From positions 186,001 to 250,000 of the forward strand of contig NZ_JACVEL010000004.1 of assembly GCF_014518315.1 (NCBI RefSeq): a stretch of 64,000 bases of DNA, read 5' to 3'. Each line of letters opens with the position of its first letter. The stretch's first letter is position 1. This document shows positions 7,917 through 16,783 of this stretch, one piece after another. Position numbers and translations under genes: made by a program. This stretch comes from Taishania pollutisoli. GTDB taxonomy: Bacteria > Bacteroidota > Bacteroidia > Flavobacteriales_D > Crocinitomicaceae. The notes beneath the pieces are model-generated. The model saw nothing but the letters and a program-made list of their open reading frames with translations, was not told the DNA's origin and did not search any database.

Positions 7917-9146
7917 TTACCGGTTATCTTCTTCCGGATATTCAAACCAGATATTATCAAAAAAACGCTTCGGGCGGGGGGAGTTCATGAACTTATTTCC
8001 ACCATATGCTTTGAGAATGGCGAAGTAGTGATCCGAATCAATCACCCGTACCCAGGAGATTCCTTCCGGGTATGAATCTGAGATACCCTCAATATAGCGT
8101 GTTTCATCATCAAAGACCCCTTCTGTTTTCTTTGAATCACCGGGACTTTGGATGTAATCCATCGCGACGGACTGCAATGTCTGACCTTCTTCTTTGGCGA
8201 TGACTTCAATCGAATAGGAATTTCCCTGCCCCATTTCACGATAAATCAGGTTAAGGACAACACCTTCCTTGTCAATGTCAAACGGTTTTCCGGGGAAGAC
8301 AGCATGTAATTGTGTGATGGAATCAAAATAATTGTAGCTCTTATTGGAAAGTACCTCGAGCTTTTCAGGAATAGCCTCCTTACTTTTTGTATACAAAACA
8401 GGTCGCAAGTGGTGCCCCTTACTTCTCAATAAATTGATAACCCCTTTCTCCCCTCCAAGGTGTCCGGCTCCGATGGCGATGAACAGGTTTTCTTTTTTGA
8501 GCAGCGAATCAATCCCGTCCGCCATGATTAAATTGCGCTTGGTAATCAGGTTGTCAAAAAAATCCGGATTCCATTTCAAACTCGTTCTCAGTAATCGTTC
8601 CAGCGCATCAATATTTCCGCTTAAATACAAATTGATGGCTTTGTCTTCCGCCTGAATAAACTGATCGGCATAGGAATATGAAAAATTAAACGGATTCTCA
8701 ACCAGACTCATTTGATCTTCTATTGCCTCCAGCGCATAAAAGTTTTTATTGGCATTAAATCCGTATTGCATAAAATAGAGGTCCAGAAATTGAGGCATCC
8801 CGTCTTCATCTCCGTATGATGTTCTCGACGCTGAAGAAGATTTGGTATATGGTTTTCCCTCGTTGTCATATTCCAGGTTTAAATAATCATAACGGGTGTC
8901 CCAATCTTTGAACATGGCATAAATGTCCGTTTCCAGGACAATTGCCTTGGAGTTGTTCAGGGCTACATAAACGGAATCACTCAATTGAAAAACACGCTTA
9001 TCATTGGTATGAAAACTTCCGAACAGGTAGCTTTTCTCTTTTTTTCCTTTTGTGGTGATTTCCCACAGCAATTTATTTTCGTACTGAATTTCTTTTTCTT
9101 GTGAAAAACTTGCAAAAGGAAATAAGAAGATGAAAATTAAAAACAT
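7917..9146 (-). CDS. TraB/GumN family secreted protein
   Basis: 409 residues with an N-terminal signal peptide (about residues 1-15, ending FASFSQ). The TraB/GumN fold is shown by SYLFGSFHTND (39-49, His46), the VLETD strand end near 70-74 and NLFIAIGAGHLGGEKGVINLLRSKG (220-244, His229); the paired GxH motifs are thought to bind metal. The family is linked to metalloprotease-like activity but the role in bacteria is unknown. The last 150 residues or so are a C-terminal extension beyond the usual domain that I do not recognise. Transcription would start just downstream of cassette 3. Confidence 0.85.
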   Translation of the reverse strand: MFLIFIFLFPFASFSQEKEIQYENKLLWEITTKGKKEKSYLFGSFHTNDKRVFQLSDSVYVALNNSKAIVLETDIYAMFKDWDTRYDYLNLEYDNEGKPYTKSSSASRTSYGDEDGMPQFLDLYFMQYGFNANKNFYALEAIEDQMSLVENPFNFSYSYADQFIQAEDKAINLYLSGNIDALERLLRTSLKWNPDFFDNLITKRNLIMADGIDSLLKKENLFIAIGAGHLGGEKGVINLLRSKGHHLRPVLYTKSKEAIPEKLEVLSNKSYNYFDSITQLHAVFPGKPFDIDKEGVVLNLIYREMGQGNSYSIEVIAKEEGQTLQSVAMDYIQSPGDSKKTEGVFDDETRYIEGISDSYPEGISWVRVIDSDHYFAILKAYGGNKFMNSPRPKRFFDNIWFEYPEEDNR

Positions 9147-9529
9147 AGTTGAAATACAAATCAGATACTAAAGGTAGTTATAATTTAGTTGTTATTCCTC
9201 ATTCTCTGTAACAAAAAAAACGGTTCGAATATTCGAACCGTTTCCTAACCTAACCTAACCACTATTCACTGAAAAAGACTTCTAGTTTGATTGTATATTT
9301 ATGTATAAATAACTATCAACTTTCGTGAGACAAATATACGCAAGCTAAACTGATTTAGTGAAAGTTTTTCGACAAATGATTGTATTTTTTAGACGACTTT
9401 TTTATTTTTTTTAACATAAACACGTAACTATTTGATTTATAGATGTTTAATTAATTTCACAGATGTGTTCTCATTTTAATTACAACCGTAACCTACTCAT
9501 CATGCGTTTTTATCACTTATTTTGCAGAG
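9147..9529. other. intergenic region before the DbpA-like helicase
   Basis: 383 bases, AT-rich, without a gene. It contains cassette 3 on the minus strand and the upstream region of the helicase gene, where TTATTTTGC (9518-9526) is the nearest -7-like sequence. T-tracts at 9385-9412 are otherwise unexplained. Confidence 0.5.
9207..9338 (-). ncRNA. candidate small RNA cassette 3
   Basis: Minus strand: -7 box TATATTTG (9338-9331), about 75 bases of body, then TTTTTCAGTG and GTGGTTAGGTTAGG, a diverged form of the stretch in cassettes 1 and 2, then the hairpin AAACGGTTCGAA-TA-TTCGAACCGTTT followed by a U-run (about 9242-9212). The U-run lies only on the minus-strand side, which fixes the direction of transcription for the family. 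It lies 63 bases before the TraB-family gene, much as cassette 1 lies before the antiporter gene. Confidence 0.42.
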
Positions 9530-10834
9530 ATGAATATGCACAACCATTTCCTTTCAACGCTGGGATTTAATGAATGGACATTCGTACAGCGTGAAACCTT
9601 TGTACAGTATCCGAAACAAGATGAACTGGTGTTATATGCTCCTACGGGATCGGGAAAAACACTTGCTTACCTCATTCCATTGATTGACTCATTAAAGGGG
9701 GATACATCCGGACAGCTGAAATGTATTATTTTTTCTCCGACAAGGGAATTAGCGCTTCAAATTGAACAGGTGTTTAAGTCGTTAAAATCAGATGTAGGCA
9801 TTACAGCATGTTATGGAGGACATCCGATCAAGACGGAAGTAAAAAACCTATCTGCCGGACCTGCTGTTATTGTCGGGACTCCCGGAAGAATTGCTGATCA
9901 CCTTCGCCGGGGACATATTGAGATGAACACTGTTACCCATTTTGTAATCGATGAGTTTGATAAATGCCTGGAGATCGGGTTCCTGAAAGAAATGGAGGAA
10001 GTGTATTCCCGGTGTTCCAGCCTGAAGAAGCGTATTTTCTGCTCTGCAACACGGATTGAGTCGTTTCCTGATTTTGTGCAACTGAAACAACCGGTTTACA
10101 TTGACGTGCTGTCGGATATGGATGAACCGGATATCACATTTTATAATGTAACAGACGGGCGAAACAGGCCGCAGAAAATGAAGCAAATGATTGCGGGATT
10201 TGCGTCGAAACCCACGATTATCTTTTGCAACTTCAGGGAAGATGTCGACGGATTGCTGACCTATTTTGAAGGGCAGGATTTTGCGGTTACACCCTATCAT
10301 GGAGGGTTGGAGCAGGATGAACGTGAGCGTTCTCTGATTAAATTCAGAAATGGAAGTGCGCCTGTTCTGATCTGTACGGATTTAGGTGCCAGGGGACTGG
10401 ATATTCCGAAAATCAAACATATTATTCATTACCAGTTGCCCGAAAAAGAGGATGCGTTCATTCACCGGAACGGAAGAACTGCCCGGATGAGTGAAGACGG
10501 CAGTGTTTACCTTTTCACGGAAGATCTGGAAGATGCGCGTTACCCGCTGCCGGAATGTATAGAATACAAGCCCAAAGAAACGGCGAAGTACCGTTCTCCC
10601 GAATGGACAACAGTGTATTTCAGTGCCGGTAAGAAAGATAAAATCAATAAAATTGATTTAGTAGGATTTATTTGTCAAAAGGGAGGAATAGGTAAACAAG
10701 ATGTGGGAATGATTGCCGTACTGGACAGAAGTTCGTATGTCGCACTCCGATCACATTTACTTCCGGAACTGTTACCTGAGCTGAGAAAGCACAAAATAAA
10801 AGGCCAGAAAGTACGCATTTCGGTTGCCAGATAA
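9530..10834 (+). CDS. DbpA-like DEAD-box RNA helicase
   Basis: 434 residues. Motif I is APTGSGKT (37-44), Ia PTRELALQ (70-77), Ib TPGR (117-120), II DEFD (141-144, a variant of DEAD), III SAT (172-174). The second RecA domain has FCNFRE, RFRNGSAPVLICTDLGARGLDIP and HRNGRTAR. The last 70 residues or so (IDLVGFICQKGGIGKQDVGMIAVLDRSS onward) match the DbpA/CsdA RNA-binding domain, which in E. coli DbpA targets 23S rRNA helix 92. A role in 50S subunit maturation is therefore likely. The rplU-rpmA genes for 50S proteins converge on it. Confidence 0.9.
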   Translation: MNMHNHFLSTLGFNEWTFVQRETFVQYPKQDELVLYAPTGSGKTLAYLIPLIDSLKGDTSGQLKCIIFSPTRELALQIEQVFKSLKSDVGITACYGGHPIKTEVKNLSAGPAVIVGTPGRIADHLRRGHIEMNTVTHFVIDEFDKCLEIGFLKEMEEVYSRCSSLKKRIFCSATRIESFPDFVQLKQPVYIDVLSDMDEPDITFYNVTDGRNRPQKMKQMIAGFASKPTIIFCNFREDVDGLLTYFEGQDFAVTPYHGGLEQDERERSLIKFRNGSAPVLICTDLGARGLDIPKIKHIIHYQLPEKEDAFIHRNGRTARMSEDGSVYLFTEDLEDARYPLPECIEYKPKETAKYRSPEWTTVYFSAGKKDKINKIDLVGFICQKGGIGKQDVGMIAVLDRSSYVALRSHLLPELLPELRKHKIKGQKVRISVAR

Positions 10835-10876
10835 CTTCCTGCTGATACCGGATCATATTTAAACAACCCATAAAAA

Positions 10877-10900
10877 AAGCGAACCCATCTGAGTTCGCTT
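10877..10900. terminator. bidirectional terminator between helicase and rpmA
   Basis: Stem AAGCGAAC/GTTCGCTT with an A-run on the left and T-rich sequence on the right, lying between the convergent stops of the helicase gene and rpmA. It can end transcription in both directions. Confidence 0.85.
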
Positions 10901-10924
10901 TCATTTTTTTGCTTTCGACTGTTA

Positions 10925-11191
10925 TTAAGCCTCTGTTTCAAAAGGAACAACAGATACGAAAGAACGATTTTCTTTTTTCTTACGGAATTCTACAACGCCA
11001 TCAGTCAATGCATACAATGTGTGGTCTTTTCCGATACCAACATTTTGTCCCGGGTGGTGTTGTGTTCCTCTTTGACGAACAATAATGTTACCAGCGATTG
11101 CTGCTTGTCCACCAAAAATTTTCACACCCAATCTTTTGCTTTGAGATTCACGACCGTTTTTAGAACTACCGACTCCTTTCTTATGTGCCAT
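10925..11191 (-). CDS. rpmA: 50S ribosomal protein L27
   Basis: 88 residues starting [16 protein letters not shown] and continuing with [12 protein letters not shown] and the [23 protein letters not shown] block, all characteristic of L27. The N-terminus reaches the peptidyl transferase centre; there is no Firmicutes-like cleaved N-extension. It follows rplU by 43 bases, the usual L21-L27 operon. Confidence 0.98.
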   Translation of the reverse strand: MAHKKGVGSSKNGRESQSKRLGVKIFGGQAAIAGNIIVRQRGTQHHPGQNVGIGKDHTLYALTDGVVEFRKKKENRSFVSVVPFETEA

Positions 11192-11234
11192 GTTTTATAA
11201 TTTTTAACCGGACATTGTCCGATCTAGTTCTTAA

Positions 11235-11546
11235 TTACGCTTTAATTCCGGTAACCTTAATTGCTGTAAAGCATTGACGGTGCCCGTTTTGTTTTTGATA
11301 CCCTTTTCTTCGTTTCTTCTTGAAAACGATTACTTTGTCTCCTTTTACGTGCCCAACAACTTCCGCTGTTACATTAGCACCTTCTATAGCCGGGGCGCCC
11401 AAAGTTACATTCCCTCCGTTGTCAACCAAAAGAACACGATCAAACGTTACTTTGTCTCCTTCTTTTGCATCTAAGCGGTGAACATACACTTTTTGGTCTT
11501 TTTGCACCTTAAACTGCTGCCCTGCTATCTCTACAATTGCGTACAT
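11235..11546 (-). CDS. rplU: 50S ribosomal protein L21
   Basis: 103 residues, [18 protein letters not shown] at the N-terminus and [21 protein letters not shown] near the end, the standard L21 signature. First gene of the rplU-rpmA operon, read from the well-formed promoter at 11587-11616. Confidence 0.98.
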   Translation of the reverse strand: MYAIVEIAGQQFKVQKDQKVYVHRLDAKEGDKVTFDRVLLVDNGGNVTLGAPAIEGANVTAEVVGHVKGDKVIVFKKKRRKGYQKQNGHRQCFTAIKVTGIKA

Positions 11547-11586
11547 ATAGCTTGTTTTTATTAATTAATTTCTAAAAAATGGATGA

Positions 11587-11616
11587 CAAAGATAGATAAA
11601 AATTCCAAGATGTCAA
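11587..11616 (-). promoter_or_regulatory. rplU-rpmA promoter
   Basis: TTG (11616-11614), exactly 19 bases, then TATCTTTG (11594-11587), on the minus strand. This matches the Bacteroidota primary sigma consensus TTG-N19-TAnnTTTG completely and is the best promoter in the window. Confidence 0.75.
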
Positions 11617-11684
11617 CAGTTGAACGTGAATAATTTGAAAATAATCCATTTATTTTTCCGGAAAGCATCAAAAAGGGAGGAAAA

Positions 11685-12611
11685 TTACCGTTTAAACCGT
11701 TTTTTAATTCCTTCCGAACGTACAACCATATAGACTCCTGCAAAGATAACACACATCCAGAGAAGCTTAATTGCTGTGATGGATTTGGTATAATCTTCCG
11801 ACAAACTGATTGCATAAAATAAATAGGCAAAGACAATGACCATCACTGGTTGCAGATAAATGTAGGTACTCGTTACACTTGCGCTGAGGAACTTCATCGC
11901 ATACATGGTCAACAAATATGTAAAGAAGGTCACACCGATGATCACATAGGTAATTCGCAGCCATATACCAAACGGGATGGAGGAGAAGTCAATCAGTGTA
12001 AAATCGATCAGTGTTTGTGGAAACAGCAGTACATACATAGCACCGAAGGTAAATACGTAGGTTGTTACGGTCAGGGCAGAATATTTTTGCATCAACGGTT
12101 TGACCAGGATGAGGTAGATGGCATAACTCACAGCATTAATAAATAACAGGATATCCCCAAACAGCGTGCTGCCGTCCGTTCCGTCGGATTGCAATGCCAG
12201 AAAAACAGCTCCTGTTGCACCAATCAGTACACCCGTAATTTTGATGGTATTCATGGTTTCCTTCAGGATAAAGAATGCCATGATGGCAACCATGATCGGG
12301 TTGAGGGTCATAATGATTCCCGAATTGATGGCTGAAGAATGATTGAGCCCGTGAAAGAAGCACAGTTGATTGACAGCAACACCGAAGATGCCGCAAACGG
12401 CTAACTTCAGCAAGTCTTTTTTTGCTACTTTTTCACGTTTTGTAAACAGGGAAACCAGCCAGAATAAAAAAGTAGCACCTAATACCCTGAATGCAATGAA
12501 GACATTCGGAGTGAGGTAAGCGGGCATGACGTCCTTGGCAACAATGTTGTTGGCTCCGTATAATGCATTGACAAAAAACAGGGCTACATGGGCTTTTGCC
12601 GTATTGCCCAT
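11685..12611 (-). CDS. EamA/DMT-family transporter
   Basis: 308 residues with ten predicted membrane helices in two five-helix repeats, the drug/metabolite transporter layout. The first repeat starts HVALFFVNALYGANNIVAKDVMP and holds SSAINSGIIMTLNPIMVAIMAFFILKE; the second has SASVTSTYIYLQPVMVIVFAYLFY, both typical EamA half-repeats. The substrate cannot be read from the sequence. It starts 1 base after the stop of the ArsC-like gene, so the two are likely cotranscribed. Confidence 0.92.
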   Translation of the reverse strand: MGNTAKAHVALFFVNALYGANNIVAKDVMPAYLTPNVFIAFRVLGATFLFWLVSLFTKREKVAKKDLLKLAVCGIFGVAVNQLCFFHGLNHSSAINSGIIMTLNPIMVAIMAFFILKETMNTIKITGVLIGATGAVFLALQSDGTDGSTLFGDILLFINAVSYAIYLILVKPLMQKYSALTVTTYVFTFGAMYVLLFPQTLIDFTLIDFSSIPFGIWLRITYVIIGVTFFTYLLTMYAMKFLSASVTSTYIYLQPVMVIVFAYLFYAISLSEDYTKSITAIKLLWMCVIFAGVYMVVRSEGIKKRFKR

Positions 12612-12612
12612 T

Positions 12613-12963
12613 TTAGTTATTCAACGATTGTTTTGCTTTTTCTACCACCTCTTTAGCGTTCCCGATAAATACAGCTTCTTCGTTGATGATAAACGGACGT
12701 TTTAAGAACGTGTACTCTTCCAGCATCAATTGACGATAGTCCTGCTCGGATAAGTTTTTATCTTTCAATCCCTGTTCTTTGTATTTGGTCGCTTTTTTTG
12801 AAAACAATGCTTCATACGAACCTTCTTTTTTTGCCAACCAGTCCAATGTATCCGCATCAATGTTTTGTTCTTTGATGTTGACCAGTTCAAAATCTGTTGT
12901 GTTCAGTTCTTTTAAAATCCGTTGATTGGTAGAACAGGTTTTTAAATAATAAATTCGTTTCAT
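12613..12963 (-). CDS. ArsC/Spx-family thioredoxin-fold protein
   Basis: 116 residues from the ATG at 12963. A longer frame runs upstream to 13128, but it lies inside the preceding gene and lacks family character. MKRIYYLKTCSTNQRILKEL gives the N-terminal strand and a CSTN active-site loop, with a lone Cys. FLKRPFIINEEAVFIGN (about 83-99) is the ArsC-family signature loop. The lone N-terminal Cys fits a glutathione- or thiol-dependent arsenate-reductase-like or YffB-like protein. No ars genes are nearby, so a role in arsenate resistance is unproven. Confidence 0.85.
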   Translation of the reverse strand: MKRIYYLKTCSTNQRILKELNTTDFELVNIKEQNIDADTLDWLAKKEGSYEALFSKKATKYKEQGLKDKNLSEQDYRQLMLEEYTFLKRPFIINEEAVFIGNAKEVVEKAKQSLNN

Positions 12964-12967
12964 TGGA

Positions 12968-13870
12968 TTAATTATTTCGCATGGTGTTTTTGTCCTGATC
13001 GTTAACTTGCGCAGGCGGGCAACCTTTCGTTTTCTTTTGAAACAGGTACGTCCACTTGATTTTTGCCAGCATCGGGTAATAATTAGAATCAAACCATTTG
13101 AAGTCGGAAGCTCCTTTTCTCCATTCATGGATTCCGAAAATCGGTACCTGTACGGATGGAATCAGCATGCTTCTTCGGCTCAAACGAATTCCGAATCCCA
13201 ATTCGTAGTGAACGTGGGCCATAAACGGATGGTGAAAATAATGCCTTCCAGGTACAGCTGCTGTAACGAAATCCGTGTAGGCAGATCCTTCCTGACGCTT
13301 GAAGTTGAAATCTAAATTCACTCCGAATCCGTTGTCGATGAAGTATTTTTTACCGATGTAAAAGTTTTTATGAACCGTAACCCGAGCCGATGCAAACAGG
13401 TTGCGAAATTGACCGGTTTGTTCATCCGTAGCAATGATATTGTTTGTTACAGGATCCAATAAATCGATGCGTGTCGTCTCATTTCCGTTGAGCATTTTAA
13501 TTCCAACACCCCAGTCGATGTAAGAAACGAAAATATACTTCAGTTTTTGAGATAATTTGGAGCGTTTTTTCGGGAAATGAATCATTCCGACTTCTGCAAA
13601 AATCCCTGGTAATCCTTTGGGAGTTGTCGTCAAATCATATGAACGCCCTATTCCCGGATAGTTTGTGGTAATAGGTGTTTTGCGGGTTGCCAGTGTGAAT
13701 GTCGGCCCGACAGATAATTGCAAACCAAACGGTCTGTATTCATTGAAATCGGATGCACCGCCAAAAAAATCTTTCTTGCCTTTTCCCTTTCCGGGAACCA
13801 TGTTCCGTTGTGCTGAGGCGAATTGTATCAATCCGGTGATCAGTAACAAACTGAAGATTGTTTTCATCAT
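12968..13870 (-). CDS. secreted protein, probable outer-membrane beta-barrel
   Basis: 300 residues with a signal peptide (MKTIFSLLLITGLIQFASAQ). The body has alternating aromatic/hydrophobic strands such as FGLQLSVGPTFTLAT, YIDWGVGIKML, YFIDNGFGVNLDFNF and YELGFGIRLS, the pattern of an outer-membrane barrel. No named family recognised. It overlaps the kynurenine monooxygenase stop (ATGATGA) and starts at either of two adjacent ATGs, so it is translationally coupled to that gene; the functional link is unclear. Confidence 0.75.
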   Translation of the reverse strand: MMKTIFSLLLITGLIQFASAQRNMVPGKGKGKKDFFGGASDFNEYRPFGLQLSVGPTFTLATRKTPITTNYPGIGRSYDLTTTPKGLPGIFAEVGMIHFPKKRSKLSQKLKYIFVSYIDWGVGIKMLNGNETTRIDLLDPVTNNIIATDEQTGQFRNLFASARVTVHKNFYIGKKYFIDNGFGVNLDFNFKRQEGSAYTDFVTAAVPGRHYFHHPFMAHVHYELGFGIRLSRRSMLIPSVQVPIFGIHEWRKGASDFKWFDSNYYPMLAKIKWTYLFQKKTKGCPPAQVNDQDKNTMRNN

Positions 13871-15204
13871 ACCAAGCTTAAAATTTTATCAATTACTTCC
13901 TGCGAATCCCATTTTTCTTCTATTCCGGGGATAGCCATCACCTCGTCCATGACTTGATTCTGAACTTCTCCCTGTTTGTGAGCAACAGAATAGCGAATAT
14001 CGCTGAACGTTACCTGAGAGTATAACGGCATCCATTTATTCGGGTACAGTGTACTGAATTTTGCTTCGATCTTTTTGCGCAACAGGAACATCGGATCGGC
14101 TACGTAGTCACGCATGACTAAGTAATTGTACAGTGACAAATCCTGTAAGGCGTCGCCATCCGGTTTTCGGGTTGCACTGTATTCTTCAAAAACAGCTTCC
14201 CAGTTTTCGTTGTGTTTCTGCATCAGTTCCCACAACACCGTACAGTCTTCAAATCCGGCATTCATCCCCTGTCCGTAAAAAGGAACCGTTGCATGTGCAG
14301 CATCTCCCATCAATACGGTTTTATGGTGATGCCACGGGTAACTTCTCATAATGGCCAGTGATGACAAGGGATGGTTGTCCCATTCATCGGCAATCTGAGG
14401 CATCAGGGCATAAAAATCAGGAAATGTTGATTTAAAAAATGCATCTACTTCTTCCCGCGTATTGACTTTGTCAAATGCATTTTCTCCGCCTTCGTGCGGC
14501 ATGAACAGGGTGCAGGTATAGGAACCGTCCTCGTTGGGAAGTGCGATCAGCATAAAACGACCTCTCGGCCAGATGTGCAGCGCGTTTTTATCCAGTTTGT
14601 GTGTTCCGTCTTCATTGGCAGGAAGCAAAATTTCGCGGTATCCGTCAGCAATAAAGTTTTGAGAGAAGTTGAAGCGGTCTGTTCGTTGCAAACCGACATA
14701 TCGGACTGCGGAGAAGGCACCGTCACATCCGAAAATGACATCTGTTTTATGATGGACTTGCTCTCCCGTCTTTTTATTGAGAAATGTTAATTCGTTTGTT
14801 TGTAGATTGATATCAATACATTGATGGTTGTACAGAATTTTCGCTTTTCCTGTATTTTCCGCAGCAGTCATCAGAATGGCGTTTAAATCTCCCCGCGATG
14901 TGGAATAAATGGCTTCATTTTCTTTTCCATACGGTTGAAAGGTAAGATTCCCTTCCAAATCGTGCATCATCCGGCCATACATCGGGATCGCTATTTTTCG
15001 CACTTCTTCTGCAGCCCCGACTGTTTCCAGTGCTTTCCATCCCCTGTTGGACAATGCCAGGTTGATGGATTTACCGGCAGAAATATCCGCTTTCCGGATG
15101 TCATCACGCGCTTCAAAAATGGTAACGTTGTAACCGGCTTTTGTTAGATAAACAGCCCATAAAGATCCAACTAAACCAGCTCCGACAATTGTAGCTTCTT
15201 TCAT
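13867..15204 (-). CDS. kmo: kynurenine 3-monooxygenase
   Basis: FAD-dependent hydroxylase that turns L-kynurenine into 3-hydroxykynurenine with NADPH and O2, in tryptophan degradation and de novo NAD synthesis via quinolinate. 445 residues, normal for the family. The FAD site is IVGAGLVGSLWAVYLTKAGYNVTIFEARDD (6-35), followed by ISAGKSINLALSNRGWKALE, a strong kmo-type block. The second FAD motif VLMGDAAHATVPFYGQGMNAGFEDC is around 294-318. No other kynurenine-pathway gene is within view. It heads a minus-strand run with the outer-membrane-like, ArsC-like and EamA genes. Confidence 0.93.
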   Translation of the reverse strand: MKEATIVGAGLVGSLWAVYLTKAGYNVTIFEARDDIRKADISAGKSINLALSNRGWKALETVGAAEEVRKIAIPMYGRMMHDLEGNLTFQPYGKENEAIYSTSRGDLNAILMTAAENTGKAKILYNHQCIDINLQTNELTFLNKKTGEQVHHKTDVIFGCDGAFSAVRYVGLQRTDRFNFSQNFIADGYREILLPANEDGTHKLDKNALHIWPRGRFMLIALPNEDGSYTCTLFMPHEGGENAFDKVNTREEVDAFFKSTFPDFYALMPQIADEWDNHPLSSLAIMRSYPWHHHKTVLMGDAAHATVPFYGQGMNAGFEDCTVLWELMQKHNENWEAVFEEYSATRKPDGDALQDLSLYNYLVMRDYVADPMFLLRKKIEAKFSTLYPNKWMPLYSQVTFSDIRYSVAHKQGEVQNQVMDEVMAIPGIEEKWDSQEVIDKILSLV

Positions 15205-15367
15205 TGTTTTTGATGTATAAAAATTGTTGTCTGTCCATTCACAGTTAGACTGCTAAAGTAGTAATTTTTTGAATTGAATGTGAATTTGACACATTCAATA
15301 CGTCCTGTAAAGAAAGACTTTTAATTTTCTCTGAAATTCATTATATTCGTGACTTTCACAAAAAAAT

Positions 15368-16741
15368 ATGCCTATGGGATACATCAAAATTACTCCTGTC
15401 GACAAGTGGATTATTAATCCTGTCAACCGTTTTATCAGTAAATCATCTACCGGTGGAATTGTTTTAATCATAGCCGCATTCGTCGCTATTTTTATGGCCA
15501 ATTCTCCCTGGTCGGAATGGTACAATAGTTTATGGAAATATAAAATTTCGTTCGGATTGCACGATGATCTGGACCTGAACATGACGCTGCATCATTGGAT
15601 CAATGACGGATTGATGGCGGTATTCTTTTTTGTAATCGGACTGGAACTCAAACGCGAAATCGTTGCCGGAGAACTTTCCAAACCGAAGAATGCGATCTTG
15701 CCTATTTTCGCCGGTTTGGGAGGAATGATTTTCCCGGCATTGATCTACACTGTGTTTAACCAGGGAACGGAATCCATGAACGGATGGGGGATTCCGATGG
15801 CGACAGATCTGGCATTTGCATTGGGAATTCTTTACCTGTTGGGTGATCGTGTTCCCGCTTCACTGAAAATTTTTCTCACAGCCTTTGCCATTGTTGATGA
15901 CTTAGGATCTGTGATGGTAATCGCTATTTTCTACACGGCGGAAATTTCCATGCAGAACCTGGGAATTGGTCTGGGTGTACTCGGAGTAATGATTCTTTCC
16001 AATATACTGGGCGTGAGAAATACCTTCTATTACGGGCTTCTCGGAATTGGAGGAGTCTGGTTGTTTTTTCTGTTATCGGGAGTACATGCGACGATTGCGG
16101 CTATACTGGCAGCATTTGCGATCCCGGCCACAACGAAAATCAATGAAGTTCATTTCATTGAGAAAATGAAAATGTACCTGGAAAAATTTAAAAAAGCAGA
16201 TCCGAATGACAAACCGGTGCTGACCGCTGAGCAGTTGCACATCCTGGAAGATATGGAATCATTGAATAAAAAGGCCATGTCTCCGCTTCAGAAATTGGAG
16301 CACGACATGCATCCCCTGGTTGCATTCATTGTGATGCCGATCTTTGCACTGGCGAATGCAGGTGTTGTTTTCGGTGACAATGTGTGGGCAGATGCGACTA
16401 GCAGCGTGGCGATTGGTGTAGCATCAGGCCTGATTATCGGAAAAATCATCGGAATTTTCTGTGTTTCCGGACTGATGGTTAAATTTAAACTGGCACCGAT
16501 GCCCGCTGGGGTTAATTACAAGCAGTTATTCGGATTGGGATTGCTTTCTGCAATTGGATTTACAATGTCGTTGTTTATCAATGAACTGGCATTTACTCCG
16601 CTCGGAGACATAGGTGATGTATATATATCACAAGCGAAAATCGGAATTATCATTGCTTCGTTGATCGGAGGATTGAGTGGGTACTTTTTATTGCGGACGG
16701 TGGGAGCAAAAAAGAATGGGCCGGATATAGCTGAAAGTTGA
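15368..16741 (+). CDS. nhaA: Na+/H+ antiporter NhaA
   Basis: 457 residues, inner-membrane electrogenic antiporter for Na+ efflux at high pH or salt. The ion-binding pair Asp177-Asp178 is in FAIVDDLGSVMVIAIFYT; GLELKREIVAGELSKPKNAILPIFAGLGGMIFPALIY (91-127) and GIPMATDLAFALG (141-153) are family hallmarks. A hydrophilic insert of about 60 residues (around 257-315) sits in the middle loop, seen in many non-enterobacterial NhaA. A second ATG two codons in could be the true start. Monocistronic, 42 bases before the glycosyltransferase gene. Confidence 0.96.
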   Translation: MPMGYIKITPVDKWIINPVNRFISKSSTGGIVLIIAAFVAIFMANSPWSEWYNSLWKYKISFGLHDDLDLNMTLHHWINDGLMAVFFFVIGLELKREIVAGELSKPKNAILPIFAGLGGMIFPALIYTVFNQGTESMNGWGIPMATDLAFALGILYLLGDRVPASLKIFLTAFAIVDDLGSVMVIAIFYTAEISMQNLGIGLGVLGVMILSNILGVRNTFYYGLLGIGGVWLFFLLSGVHATIAAILAAFAIPATTKINEVHFIEKMKMYLEKFKKADPNDKPVLTAEQLHILEDMESLNKKAMSPLQKLEHDMHPLVAFIVMPIFALANAGVVFGDNVWADATSSVAIGVASGLIIGKIIGIFCVSGLMVKFKLAPMPAGVNYKQLFGLGLLSAIGFTMSLFINELAFTPLGDIGDVYISQAKIGIIIASLIGGLSGYFLLRTVGAKKNGPDIAES

Positions 16742-16783
16742 TTGCCAATAAAGGAATTGGTTTCTTTTGTGTAATCTTGTACT

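Noticed and set aside
9377..9420. T-tracts as a possible CRISPR or repeat array
   Set aside because: No regular repeat-spacer periodicity here or elsewhere in the window.
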